Of a stretch of DNA of 41,151 nt, positions 10,558 to 19,676 are shown piece by piece. A program made the position numbers and the translations under genes. This DNA comes from UBA6136 sp039795615. Lineage in GTDB: Bacteria > Pseudomonadota > Gammaproteobacteria > Methylococcales > Methylococcaceae. The notes beneath the pieces are model-generated. The model had not been told where the DNA came from. It worked only from the letters and a program-made list of their open reading frames with translations, and searched no databases. The stretch is taken from contig JBDKLO010000020.1 in assembly GCA_039795615.1 (NCBI GenBank), positions 1-41,151 of the forward strand, given 5' to 3'. Each line of letters starts with the position of its first letter. Positions within the stretch are counted from its first letter, which is position 1.

Positions 10558-13410
10558 TTAACTGGTAACGATGACCCTGATTGAGTCCAGTCGATGTCGG
10601 CTGGCTTGAATACTGGCGTGAAGCTCTAGCGCACACGACTTCATCTGGTCGATTTCTTCTTGCCGAACGTTGGGGTTCACCTTTCGAAGGGCAGCAAGGC
10701 GTTTTAGTTCCACGGTCATCATGTCCAACATGCGCTTTACCCCGGCGGAGGCGATGGCGGGCACTTGTTTCTTGATGGTCTTTTCTGCGGACTGTATTCC
10801 CCGTTCGATCGGCTTTCGCTGCGCCCGGAGAAGCTCCACCGCATGCTCACGGTCGAAGTGGCGATGACTGGCTACGAACGTTTCAGGTGGCAGATGGCTG
10901 AGATCGTTCCCATCCTGGTCCAGAAGTGTTCTAAGAAGAACCGGGGGGAAGAAACGCCCGACATGAAGCTTCTTGGGGGCAGTACATTCAATCACGTGGT
11001 AACACTCGATGAGAAGTTGCCCGGGATCGATGTCGGGTTGTTGCATGATCGCCAAAGAGGCGTTGCCATGCTCATTGTTGAGGATGATATCCATGGCACC
11101 CCGCACCATGGGGTGTTCCCAGGTGAGAAACAGAATGTCCTCTCGTGCAAGTGCCGTGGCCCGATCCAACGTGACCGTTACGCCTTCATCCGGAAGTTCC
11201 GGGAACTGCATCCGCATATGTTCCCCGGGTCTCAGGATCAAACAGTTCGCAGAATGCTCCTCAATATTGATGCCGTAGGCATCAAAGACCCGTTCCAGAT
11301 AGGGCCAGAGCTGATGGTCTGATTCTTCTGATTCGATTTGCCCAACCAGCTCACACGCCACCTCGATTCGGCACGAATTGAGCTCAAGAAGACGATCCCG
11401 TCCGCTGTGAAGCTGATCCAGAATTTCGGAGGACAACGTCTTGGCTTCCTCCTGTAGATTTTGACCTTCGGTCATGTTGGGCTTGCCGGAGAGAAGCGGA
11501 ACGAGCTTGGATCTCAGGGCTTCGTGGACACTCTGTGCTGCGGGATTTAGGGTTTCGAAGGCATCCAGCCCCTGATGGTACCAGTCGAATAGAAGCTCTT
11601 GAGCGGTGTCGCCAAAGTAGGGGACGTGAATCTTTATGGTTTCGGTTTGCCCGATTCGATCAAGGCGACCAATACGCTGCTCGAGGAGATCGGCATTGAG
11701 CGGGAGATCAAAAAGGACAAGATGATGGGCGAACTGGAAGTTTCGACCCTCGCTACCAATCTCAGAGCAGACGAGTACCTGAGCACCATCTTCCTCATCG
11801 GCAAACCATGCAGCCGCCCGATCACGCGCGATCAGTGTCAACCCCTCATGAAACACGGCAGCTTGAATGCCGGATACCCGCAAAACGTCTTCCACTTCGA
11901 TGGCCGTCTGGCTGAGAGCACAGATGACGAGAACCTTCTTGTTCCTGAGTGACTTGAGCTTTTTGACGAGCCACTCGACACGAGGGTCTTTGTCCCACCA
12001 GTCACCGTCCATACCCGCAAGAATTTTCTCGGGTCGAAGCCTAGCTTCGAGAGGCGGGCCATCATGACGAGCAGCTTCAATTAGCGCGGATGGAGCATCA
12101 AGCCGAACGGGTTCAAGGCTTCGTTTGGGAAATCCTTGAATGGTTGCTCTCGTATTTCGGAAAAGAACCCTACCCGTTCCATGGCGGTCCAGCAAAAGCT
12201 GGATGACTTCGTTTCGAGCGGCTTTTCTGACCGTGTTGTCCTTACTAAGGATAAGCCGTTCCAGTACATCCTCTGCCAGATCTTTGGCCAGAATAGTCGA
12301 GAGGCTCTCGACGACCGAAGATTCAATTTCCTCATCGTCAAGAAGGTGCTGGATGAGTTCTGCGAGAGCGATGTAATCGCGCTCCTCCTGAAGGAATGCG
12401 GCGTAGCTGTGGAAGCGAACGGGATCAAGAAGGCGAAGTCGTGCGAAATGACCTTCTTTGCCGAGCTGTTCTGGGGTAGCCGTTAACAGCAACAGCCCCT
12501 TCATGGACGATGCCAGTCGCTCGATGAATTGGTATTCCGCACTGGCCGACTCCTGATTCCAGCCCAAATGATGGGCCTCATCCACGATGACGAGGTCAAA
12601 GTCCGCCTCACAGGCAGCGAGTTTGCGGTCAGGGTGTCCCATCAAGAACTCAAGGCTGCAAAGGACCAACTGCTCGCTCTGGAATGGGTTGGGTTCGTGG
12701 CTTTCAAGATAACGCTCCTCATCAAAGAGGCTCACTCTGAGATTGAATCGGCGCCGCATTTCGACCAGCCACTGGTGCAAGAGAGGATCTGGCACCACGA
12801 TAAGAATCCGTTCGGATTTACCCGTCAAAAGCTGGTGATGAAGAATCATCCCCGCTTCGATGGTTTTGCCGAGACCGACCTCATCTGCAAGAAGGACGCG
12901 CGGATGCTCGCGTCTGGCAACCTCATGCGCGATGTAAAGCTGATGGGGAATCAGATTGGTTCGACTTCCGACAAGGCCACGGACCGGGGACTGTTCGAGT
13001 CGGGCAAGGTGTCGGAGGGTCTCATGACGAAGACTGAACAGCTCCCCGGAATCCAGTTGACCGGTAAAAAGCCTGTCCTGCGGTTTATTGAACTGCATGT
13101 GATGATCGAGATCCATCTCTTCGACATGCATAATGCCGGCGACATCATCTTTGCCCACATACGTCAGAAGGCCACCACGCTCGGTGACTTCTGTGACGGT
13201 CACCTTGTGACCGTCTTGGGTATCGATCTGATCCCCCACAGTAAAGCGAACGCGTGTCAGTGGAGCGTTGTCCGCAGCATAGATGCGTCGATCACCTGCA
13301 GCGACGAAAAGGATGGTGACACGATTCCCCTCGAGTGAGAGCACGATGCCAAGTCCCAGTTCGGGTTCCGTTTCACTGATCCATCTTTGTCCGGGTACAA
13401 AAGCAGGCAA
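10558..13410 (-). CDS. rapA: RNA polymerase-associated ATPase RapA (SWI2/SNF2 family)
   Basis: RapA binds RNA polymerase and uses ATP to help recycle it after transcription. At 950 residues it is close to E. coli RapA (968) and aligns by eye along the whole length. The N-terminal Tudor-like pair contains GQRWISETEPELGLG. The helicase core has LADEVGLGKTIEAG (Walker A), VDEAHH (Walker B/DEAH box) and LLTATPEQLG (motif III). SEIGSEGRNFQFAHHLV and LLEQRIGRLDRIGQ are motifs V and VI. The C-terminus (MLDMMTVELKRLAALRKVNPNVR) also matches. The start is a TTG at 13410, supported by AGGAG about six bases upstream. A minus-strand TATAAT lies about 40 bases before it. kup is upstream on the same strand, 78 bases away. 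Confidence 0.97.
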   Translation of the reverse strand: MPAFVPGQRWISETEPELGLGIVLSLEGNRVTILFVAAGDRRIYAADNAPLTRVRFTVGDQIDTQDGHKVTVTEVTERGGLLTYVGKDDVAGIMHVEEMDLDHHMQFNKPQDRLFTGQLDSGELFSLRHETLRHLARLEQSPVRGLVGSRTNLIPHQLYIAHEVARREHPRVLLADEVGLGKTIEAGMILHHQLLTGKSERILIVVPDPLLHQWLVEMRRRFNLRVSLFDEERYLESHEPNPFQSEQLVLCSLEFLMGHPDRKLAACEADFDLVIVDEAHHLGWNQESASAEYQFIERLASSMKGLLLLTATPEQLGKEGHFARLRLLDPVRFHSYAAFLQEERDYIALAELIQHLLDDEEIESSVVESLSTILAKDLAEDVLERLILSKDNTVRKAARNEVIQLLLDRHGTGRVLFRNTRATIQGFPKRSLEPVRLDAPSALIEAARHDGPPLEARLRPEKILAGMDGDWWDKDPRVEWLVKKLKSLRNKKVLVICALSQTAIEVEDVLRVSGIQAAVFHEGLTLIARDRAAAWFADEEDGAQVLVCSEIGSEGRNFQFAHHLVLFDLPLNADLLEQRIGRLDRIGQTETIKIHVPYFGDTAQELLFDWYHQGLDAFETLNPAAQSVHEALRSKLVPLLSGKPNMTEGQNLQEEAKTLSSEILDQLHSGRDRLLELNSCRIEVACELVGQIESEESDHQLWPYLERVFDAYGINIEEHSANCLILRPGEHMRMQFPELPDEGVTVTLDRATALAREDILFLTWEHPMVRGAMDIILNNEHGNASLAIMQQPDIDPGQLLIECYHVIECTAPKKLHVGRFFPPVLLRTLLDQDGNDLSHLPPETFVASHRHFDREHAVELLRAQRKPIERGIQSAEKTIKKQVPAIASAGVKRMLDMMTVELKRLAALRKVNPNVRQEEIDQMKSCALELHASIQASRHRLDSIRVIVTS

Positions 13411-13448
13411 ACGGAACTCCTCTTGCGATTAGCATTGAAACTTCCCGG

Positions 13449-13454
13449 ATTATA
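13449..13454 (-). promoter_or_regulatory. candidate -10 box for rapA
   Basis: On the minus strand this is a perfect TATAAT. It would place the transcription start near 13442, leaving a leader of about 30 bases that contains the AGGAG of rapA. I see no good TTGACA-like box at the right spacing, so the call rests on the -10 alone. Confidence 0.35.
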
Positions 13455-13488
13455 AACCTCGAGAGGCAGACACGTCGGGCCATGACGC

Positions 13489-15375
13489 CTAGATTTCAAT
13501 CCTCATATGCAGTTCGATGACCTCTTCGTAGGGGATCCGGAAGAAGTCAGGGGCGGCAGCTGCATTTCGTAACATGAAAACGAACAATTTTTCACGCCAA
13601 AGGGCCATCCCAGGATAATCGCTGGCGACCGGTTGGAGACGGCTGACAAAGTAGGAAATGTCTTCGGGATCATGCGGAAGTAATTGGCGCTTTCGGAGTA
13701 ATCGCAAGATTTTGGGAATGTCCGGGTGCTCCATAAAGCCGAATTGCGCGTTGACCTGGTAAAACGGATCACCCAGCGCCTGAATAGCCAATCGATCCTG
13801 AGCGGACTCCCGGGGTCGATCGGTGATCTGAATGGTCAGCACGATCAGGGTCTGATGCAACACCTTGTTGTGTCTCACGTTCTGCCGCAATCCATTAGGA
13901 ACACCTTCTCCGGGGGCAGCCAGGTAAACCGCCGTACCGGGGACATGACTTAAATTTCGGGCCAGAGATTCTTCAACAAATGCGTCTAGTCCGTTCTTTT
14001 GAGGGTAGAGGCGCTTGTAGATCAGGGTCCGTCCTTTGATCCATGTCGACATGAGGAGATAGAGAAGCGATCCAATCAGAACCGGAAGCCAGCCGCCTTC
14101 GACGAACTTCAGAAGGTTCGCGCCCAGGAAACTGAGGTCCACAATGCCAAAGCAGAGAGTCAGTGAGGCGACTCCGAGGAGTGGCCACTTCCAGTTGATT
14201 CGTGCGACTACTGTGAAAAGTAAGGTGGTCATGAGCATCGTTCCCGTCACCGCAATGCCGTAGGCTGAAGCGAGATGGCTTGAGCTGCCGAAACTGAGCA
14301 CCAACACAACAACGCCGACCAAAAGGAATTTGTTAACGCTGGGAAGATAGATCTGCCCTCGTTCAGTTTCCGAGGTGTGCATGATTTTCACTCTCGGGAG
14401 ATATCCGAGCTGAAATGCCTGTTGCGTCAGGGAAAAGGCGCCGGAAATGACGGCTTGCGAGGCAATCACCGTTGCAAGCGCAGCAAGCCCAACAATCGAG
14501 GGCAGGGCCCAGTCGGGAAACATCAGGAAAAAGGGGTTTTTGATGGCCTCTGGATGCTGAATCACGTGTGCACCCTGGCCAAAATAGTTCATGATCAGGG
14601 CAGGGAAGACCAGATAAAACCAAGCCGCTCGGATCGGTTTGGCTCCGAAATGACCCATGTCAGCGTAAAGGGCTTCTGCGCCGGTCACTGACAGCACCAC
14701 AGCGCCAAGGATCAACAAGGATTGAGTGCCATGCCCCAACAAAAAATCAACCGCGAAGCGAGGATTGATCGCCGCCAAAACCTGGGGTGTTTCAATCACC
14801 TTGCTGACGCCCATCCCGCCTAGCGTAAGGAACCAGAGCAGCATTACCGGTCCGAATAGCCTTCCTACGCCGGCGGTTCCGTGCTTTTGGATGAGAAAGA
14901 GTGCGACCAGAACCCCAAGGGTGATCGGCAGAATAAAGGGCGCCACCGCCGGAGTGATTAGTTCCAGGCCTTCAATGGCACTCAGTACAGAAATGGCCGG
15001 GGTGATCATGCCATCGCCATAAAATAGCGCAGCTCCTATGAGACCCGCGAGCACGATGAGTCGTCGTCGGGTTTTCCCCATGCCTTCAGAGCGAAGGGCG
15101 AGTGCAAGCAGAGCCATGATGCCGCCCTCGCCCTGATTATCGGCATTCATGATGAAGTAAACGTACTTGACGCTGACCACAAAGAATACCGTCCAGAAAA
15201 TCAGAGAGAGAACGCCCATGACAACGGCGATTCCCGGTTCGCCTGCGCTAGCGTTCAGGCATTCGCGAAGAGTGTAGAGCGGGCTGGTGCCAATATCACC
15301 AAAAACGACCCCGAGTGCGGGAAGGGCGAGGTGGCTGATCCAGTGTTGTTGATCGGATTTTTTAATGAGGGACAT
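13489..15375 (-). CDS. kup: Kup-type low-affinity potassium/proton symporter
   Basis: An inner-membrane K+ uptake protein of the KUP/HAK/KT family. The start region LALPALGVVFGDIGTSPLYTLRE holds the GDIGTSPLY signature near residue 25. Family motifs that follow include NADNQGEGGIMAL, YGDGMITPAISVLSA and GAEALYADMGHFG. About twelve membrane helices fill residues 14-440, and a cytoplasmic C-terminal domain ends near residue 628. I prefer the ATG at 15375 over a GTG at 15384; neither has a clear Shine-Dalgarno site. The gene lies 78 bases before rapA on the same strand. Upstream, the terminator at 15527-15557 separates it from the RlpA-like gene. The 270 bases between 15376 and 15645 hold that terminator and otherwise nothing I can name. 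Confidence 0.96.
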   Translation of the reverse strand: MSLIKKSDQQHWISHLALPALGVVFGDIGTSPLYTLRECLNASAGEPGIAVVMGVLSLIFWTVFFVVSVKYVYFIMNADNQGEGGIMALLALALRSEGMGKTRRRLIVLAGLIGAALFYGDGMITPAISVLSAIEGLELITPAVAPFILPITLGVLVALFLIQKHGTAGVGRLFGPVMLLWFLTLGGMGVSKVIETPQVLAAINPRFAVDFLLGHGTQSLLILGAVVLSVTGAEALYADMGHFGAKPIRAAWFYLVFPALIMNYFGQGAHVIQHPEAIKNPFFLMFPDWALPSIVGLAALATVIASQAVISGAFSLTQQAFQLGYLPRVKIMHTSETERGQIYLPSVNKFLLVGVVVLVLSFGSSSHLASAYGIAVTGTMLMTTLLFTVVARINWKWPLLGVASLTLCFGIVDLSFLGANLLKFVEGGWLPVLIGSLLYLLMSTWIKGRTLIYKRLYPQKNGLDAFVEESLARNLSHVPGTAVYLAAPGEGVPNGLRQNVRHNKVLHQTLIVLTIQITDRPRESAQDRLAIQALGDPFYQVNAQFGFMEHPDIPKILRLLRKRQLLPHDPEDISYFVSRLQPVASDYPGMALWREKLFVFMLRNAAAAPDFFRIPYEEVIELHMRIEI

Positions 15376-15526
15376 TGGGGGCACAAAGGCGGTGGTAATG
15401 CGTTTTATCCAGACAGGCCAAGAGGGTGACCATCCAGGAAAGCTGGTAGGACCTGATCACGGCTTTTTGGCCAAATAGAACGCAATACTAAAGGATTCCT
15501 TGATAAAGGAACGCTATCCCCAAAAG

Positions 15527-15557
15527 AAACAGGGGGCCAACTTTGGGCCCCCTGTTT
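15527..15557 (-). terminator. terminator of the RlpA-like gene
   Basis: A perfect 12-base stem, AAACAGGGGGCC / GGCCCCCTGTTT, encloses a seven-base loop. On the minus strand it is followed by TTTCTTTT, the T-rich side, so it ends the transcript of the gene at 15646-16023. On the plus strand no T run follows. Confidence 0.85.
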
Positions 15558-15645
15558 GAATCGAGATCTGTGGTTAATGGGATTGGGAACGTGTGGGTTT
15601 TGTTGAAACCCGAGGGCCAATTCCGCTAGCTACTTACTCGATGAC

Positions 15646-16023
15646 TCAATCTTCGTAGACTCGGGCGTATTCCAGATCTGAATCTTCCAATGCCGTGACC
15701 AGAACCTTGCCAACGCCACGAATGCCAATGGCTTTTGCAGCGGCTTGGGAAAGGTCGATCAGACGGCCTCGACCGTGAGGCCCACGATCATTGATCGTGA
15801 CAACGACGGACTCATTCGTTTCAAGGTTGGTGACCATCGCCTTGGAATTCAATGGGAGGGTCTTGTGAGCGGCGGTGAGGGCATTTCGATTGAAACGCGA
15901 TCCCGAGGCGGTTTTTTTGCCATGAAATCCCGGGCCGTACCATGAAGCATGCCCCGTAGCCTCGTAGGCAAAGACGGAACTGCTGGTGAAGGTTGCGACG
16001 GTTATTAAGAGCATTTTGATCAT
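15646..16023 (-). CDS. short RlpA-like double-psi beta-barrel protein, secreted
   Basis: A 125-residue exported protein with a signal peptide (MIKMLLITVATFTSSSVFA). The mature part is a single RlpA-like double-psi beta-barrel: GHASWYGPGFHGKKTASG, NALTAAHKTLPLNSKAMVTN, TINDRGPHGRGRLIDLSQAAAKAIG. The conserved Asp of the DRGP motif and the His of AAHKTLP are present. RlpA proteins act at the septum, some as lytic transglycosylases on denuded glycan. Unlike full RlpA this one has no lipobox and no C-terminal SPOR domain, so septal targeting through SPOR is not expected. The ATG at 16023 has GAGGTG just upstream. It is probably a single-gene transcript because a strong terminator follows. Confidence 0.9.
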   Translation of the reverse strand: MIKMLLITVATFTSSSVFAYEATGHASWYGPGFHGKKTASGSRFNRNALTAAHKTLPLNSKAMVTNLETNESVVVTINDRGPHGRGRLIDLSQAAAKAIGIRGVGKVLVTALEDSDLEYARVYED

Positions 16024-16163
16024 TTTTCACCTCGATCATTGGTCGTGCTCACCGCATTCAATGCGGCCACACTGGTTTTGCAATGCGATGGGTAATAAAA
16101 AACCCGTCCGGAGCGCTGCTCTGGAACTGACATTGCGGATTTCGGCGCGAGGGCCAAAGGAAA

Positions 16164-16199
16164 TTACCGTTGAGGAACATCAGTGTTCCGAGGCGGTAA
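16164..16199. repeat. nested symmetric inverted repeat
   Basis: Outer arms TTACCG and CGGTAA and inner arms GGAACA and TGTTCC share the same centre of symmetry between 16181 and 16182, with four-base internal loops (TTGA and GAGG) and a four-base central loop. It can fold as a hairpin in RNA or serve as a two-step operator. It is not followed by a T run on either strand, so it does not look like a simple terminator. Confidence 0.7.
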
Positions 16200-16422
16200 C
16201 TGGATTTCGCGAGCCTTAAAGACTCGGTTGTATTGAAAGCGGTAATCGCTTGTTTGAGGAGCCTGAAGCGTACCAAGAGCGCTTGTGATCTGTCAACCCT
16301 GAGGCCCTTGCTCAGGCTTTGCCCTTTGACTCGATAACGGTGATGGCCAGCAGCTAGTCATTGAGGCCCAAAAATAATGTTGGCTTGGGCTCTCGGGCTG
16401 TGTTAACAAGGATGTGCTCTAT

Positions 16423-16436
16423 TTGATCTGGATCAA
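16423..16436. promoter_or_regulatory. perfect FNR/Anr-type binding dyad
   Basis: The sequence is TTGAT-CTGG-ATCAA, an exact match to the FNR/Anr consensus TTGAT-N4-ATCAA. Its centre lies about 88 bases before the ATG of the multicopper oxidase gene. If it acts as a class II activator site (centre near -41.5) transcription would start near 16471, leaving a leader of about 47 bases with the GGAG before the ATG. A TAAGGT-like -10 is only weakly present. This points to oxygen-linked control (inference). Confidence 0.6.
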
Positions 16437-16517
16437 TTTTCCCTCAAGGATAAGGTCAAAGGGAGTCTGAGGCAGTCGGAGTACTACCCGGAAAATAACA
16501 AACACGCGGAGTAAAAA

Positions 16518-19481
16518 ATGAACTTAAAGCCGAAGTTATTACCGCTTTTAAGCGGTCTGATGGCTGCGTTGCCGCTCCTGTCTATTCAGGATGCCAATGC
16601 AGATACCTTTGCCCCGAATCTCTCTCTTCAAGTCCAACCGACCCCTACGCTGACCACCGGGAATGCCCTCATTGATGTTCCGGTCGTTCGCGCCAAAGGG
16701 GGAAGCCTCCGAGCCCAGGTGACGATGGTTTCCGGTGGCTTCAATGACCATCCCATTCGTTATGGCGATATCGATGTCTTAAGTTCTGGGTCGCAGTTCC
16801 CTAATGCCAGCCAGTCGTCGGGTAATCAAAACACCCTCGTTTACGGTTATGCCGTCAAAGCTTACGGAAAGACCTATCCAGCCCAATATCCAGGGCCGAT
16901 TCTTCAGCTGAATCAGGGCGAAAAATTGGATCTGGATCTGCTGGATGAGCTCCAGACCAGCAATGGGATGCCTTCTGGATCGCTCTACGAAACCAATTTT
17001 CACGGCCATGGACTTCATGTCAGTCCGCTCTCCATGGGCGATAACATTTATCCCGTGATTCAGGATCCGGGTACGCCGACTGAACCCCAGGGGATGCGAG
17101 TCAGAATTCCCATACCCAAGAATCAGGAGTCGGGGTTTGATTGGTATCACCCCCACAAGCATATGCAGACCCATCAACAGGTCTATGGCGGTTTGGCTGG
17201 GATGATCGTGATCGGTGATGCCCTGGATCCTTGGCCCCAATACAAGCAAGGTGGAAGCCAGCCCCTGAAGCAGCGTTACATCGGGCTTTCTGAGGTCAAT
17301 ATTCAGAAAACCAATCTCGCTGGTACCCAGATTGACCCTAATGGACCGAATCGTTTGTTGGTTTATGCGGCAGCCAATTCAACGCAACCGCAATCGGCTA
17401 ATAACTGTTTCGGCAATGCGGGCGGTTCGGTGCCCCAGTGCTCTTGGCAAAAACGAGTGAACGGTCAGCTAAATCCCGTTATTACGATGAGGCCGGGCGC
17501 GACCGAGGTGTGGAACCTGATTTCGATGGGTGCCTTTGGTTCGTTCAATATCGCCATCACCGATAGCCAGCTGCAAAACCCATGGAATGCGACCTTGCTG
17601 GCATTTGACGGCAATGAAAGTGATCATTCAAAAACGCAAGGCATTGATATCAAGCCCCTGCCGATGGTCTTGTCTGCGGATGACAGTCGCATGAATGATT
17701 TGTTGGCTAGTACGCTTCTGATGCCGGGGAATCGCATTACGATGGCAGTGACTGCCCCGAAAAAGCCCGGGACTTATTACCTGATCGACGGATGGGGTGG
17801 TTGCAACAGTCCCGCAGTAGGAACCACATCCACGGGAGCGAATCCAAAGACGAGCTCGTGTAGTCCTGTGACCTACCCGAATGGTCAGAGCTATCCCATC
17901 ACGTATTACGTTCTCGCTACCATCGTCGTTGAAGGCGCGGAAGTGACTAAGTCCGCTCCAGTTTTCAACATCAAACAAGCGGACTACAGTTTGTTTGCTG
18001 CAACACCGACAGCTAAACGCCAATATGCGTTTTATGTCGACGCTCCAAACACATACCTCAATCAAAATCCCCCTCTGACTCTCAAAAAGCCGGCTTACCC
18101 GTTGGGAACCTGTCCCGCTGGACCTGCCTGCTTTGATATCAATGGGCAAACCTTCCTCAACTCTCCGCTCACGACACTTCAAATCGGAAGCGTGGAGGAG
18201 TGGACCCTCATCAATGAGAAACAAATCATTCTCAACGCTGACGGCAGCTATAACAGCTCCAATTCGGCGAGCCATCCATTCCACATTCACCAAGGAAACT
18301 TCATCGTGACTGAGGTCAATGGGAAGCCCGTTGATCCCAACGTGACATCGGCTCAGAGTTCGTTGAACTACGTCTCTCCAAGGGATACGGTCAACATTCC
18401 GCAACCGTTGCCAATTTCTGGTGCAACTCCCCTTCAGAGTTCCATCAAGATCAAATTCAAGGTTGAAGACTATCCCGGAAAATACGTTTTCCACTGCCAT
18501 ATCCTGAAGCATGAAGATCAGGGCATGATGGTTCCGATCCTGGCGGTTGGTCCTGTGGATGGCCTGCGTGGCGCATTCGGTTCATCAGTCGGAGAGATCG
18601 GTGTGGTCAACGTGGTTGATGGGACGGGTGCGAAAACCAGCACAAAATATCCTTTCGGCTATGCCTTTAGCGGAGGTACTTCAACGGCATCTGCTTTGGG
18701 TGCCGCAAAATACTTCAACAACTATGCTGTTGGACAGGCCAGCGGCGGATTTGGCGTCGCTTTCTATGGCGGAAAAGACCAAAAGCTCCTTCATCGGTTC
18801 CAAGCGTTTTCAGACAACGGACCGGGTAACAAAGGTGTAAGCCTGGCTCTGGGTGACATCAATGGCGATGGTGATCCTGAGGTCATTGTCGGAAGTCGCG
18901 CAAGTGGGACGCCCAAACTGCGCATTTTCTCGCCATCAGGTGTGCTGATGATGAAGTTTGATGGGTTCCTGCCGGGCGACTATCCCAATGGCATCAACGT
19001 TGCCGCAGGCGATGTGGATGGGGATAACTTTGATGACATCATCGTGGGCGGAGGCGCAGGTCAGGCCCCCGTCGTAACGATCTATAGCGGTCGACAGCTC
19101 ACCTATCGGCAAGGGCTTCAGACCATTACCCAGTTCACTGCTCAAGGTGGCAGCCAGTCGGGCGTTCGGGTGGCAACGGGTTATGTTGCACCAGCAACTC
19201 TCCCGGGCTTCATCGGCAATGTCGTGACCACGCCTGAGTCAGGAACGGGCGCTGGAACCGTGCAGGTCTGGAATACGCAAGCGACCTCTTCGCCTTTGGC
19301 TCCGATGACCTCCTACACGCCGTTCCCGGGTAGTTCGCTACCAGTGCAGCTGCAGACAGGTTATGTAGGGGTCCCGGGTGTGGCTCAGGTTTTTGCCTGG
19401 AACACGCCTAATCGGGTTGCCAGTACTTCGTTTGATGCCTCTTCAAAGGCGACAACGGTCTTTTTGGATCTGACCAACTAA
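16518..19481 (+). CDS. secreted multicopper oxidase fused to C-terminal FG-GAP-like repeats
   Basis: A 987-residue exported protein with a signal peptide (LLPLLSGLMAALPLLSIQDANA). Residues about 90-680 form a three-domain multicopper oxidase with all four copper-ligand segments: HGHGLH (about 162-167), HPHKH (about 211-215), HPFHIH (about 586-591) and HCHILKHEDQGMM (about 659-671). The last carries the type 1 Cys, His and Met ligands. These enzymes couple oxidation of metals, phenols or other donors to reduction of O2 to water; the donor here is unknown. After about residue 690 come at least two FG-GAP/VCBS-like units with calcium-type loops DINGDGDPE (about 780) and DVDGDNFDD (about 832), each followed by IIVG or VIVG. 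The ATG has GGAG upstream. It appears to be a single-gene transcript. Confidence 0.9.
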   Translation: MNLKPKLLPLLSGLMAALPLLSIQDANADTFAPNLSLQVQPTPTLTTGNALIDVPVVRAKGGSLRAQVTMVSGGFNDHPIRYGDIDVLSSGSQFPNASQSSGNQNTLVYGYAVKAYGKTYPAQYPGPILQLNQGEKLDLDLLDELQTSNGMPSGSLYETNFHGHGLHVSPLSMGDNIYPVIQDPGTPTEPQGMRVRIPIPKNQESGFDWYHPHKHMQTHQQVYGGLAGMIVIGDALDPWPQYKQGGSQPLKQRYIGLSEVNIQKTNLAGTQIDPNGPNRLLVYAAANSTQPQSANNCFGNAGGSVPQCSWQKRVNGQLNPVITMRPGATEVWNLISMGAFGSFNIAITDSQLQNPWNATLLAFDGNESDHSKTQGIDIKPLPMVLSADDSRMNDLLASTLLMPGNRITMAVTAPKKPGTYYLIDGWGGCNSPAVGTTSTGANPKTSSCSPVTYPNGQSYPITYYVLATIVVEGAEVTKSAPVFNIKQADYSLFAATPTAKRQYAFYVDAPNTYLNQNPPLTLKKPAYPLGTCPAGPACFDINGQTFLNSPLTTLQIGSVEEWTLINEKQIILNADGSYNSSNSASHPFHIHQGNFIVTEVNGKPVDPNVTSAQSSLNYVSPRDTVNIPQPLPISGATPLQSSIKIKFKVEDYPGKYVFHCHILKHEDQGMMVPILAVGPVDGLRGAFGSSVGEIGVVNVVDGTGAKTSTKYPFGYAFSGGTSTASALGAAKYFNNYAVGQASGGFGVAFYGGKDQKLLHRFQAFSDNGPGNKGVSLALGDINGDGDPEVIVGSRASGTPKLRIFSPSGVLMMKFDGFLPGDYPNGINVAAGDVDGDNFDDIIVGGGAGQAPVVTIYSGRQLTYRQGLQTITQFTAQGGSQSGVRVATGYVAPATLPGFIGNVVTTPESGTGAGTVQVWNTQATSSPLAPMTSYTPFPGSSLPVQLQTGYVGVPGVAQVFAWNTPNRVASTSFDASSKATTVFLDLTN

Positions 19482-19510
19482 TAGGCGGTCCAACGATCCT
19501 GTTCGCGCCC

Positions 19511-19535
19511 GACCCCGGAGCAAGGCTCTGGGGTC
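19511..19535 (+). terminator. hairpin after the multicopper oxidase gene, probable terminator
   Basis: GACCCCGGAGC pairs with GCTCTGGGGTC (one G-U pair) around a three-base loop, 30 bases past the stop at 19481. There is no T run, so it is a strong stem but an imperfect intrinsic terminator. It may instead protect the mRNA 3' end. Confidence 0.5.
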
Positions 19536-19676
19536 GAGTTGCGATCATTCCCCACTTCCAGCCACGCTTCTGGACGGCTGGGTTGGTTCTGACGGTGATA
19601 CAAGAGTTATGATGTAGCCAGTCTGATGCGCTGAACTCTCCGAGGGTCCCTGCGTATTTTCGAAATAGCTTCAATT

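Larger units (their letters stand above)
16024..16517. other. 494-base divergent intergenic region
   Basis: This region separates the RlpA-like gene (minus) from the multicopper oxidase gene (plus). It holds the symmetric inverted repeat at 16164-16199, a smaller stem at 16298-16316 (CCTGAG/CTCAGG), and the FNR-type dyad at 16423-16436. No open frame in it has a convincing start, Shine-Dalgarno site or codon pattern, so I read it as regulatory or non-coding RNA space. Confidence 0.6.

Noticed and set aside
12529..13338. Plus-strand 269-residue reading frame over rapA
   Set aside because: rapA on the minus strand matches its family along the full length; this frame is its antisense shadow.
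17628..18512. Minus-strand 294-residue reading frame inside the multicopper oxidase gene
   Set aside because: The plus-strand frame carries the copper-ligand motifs; the antisense frame shows no domain and no Shine-Dalgarno site.
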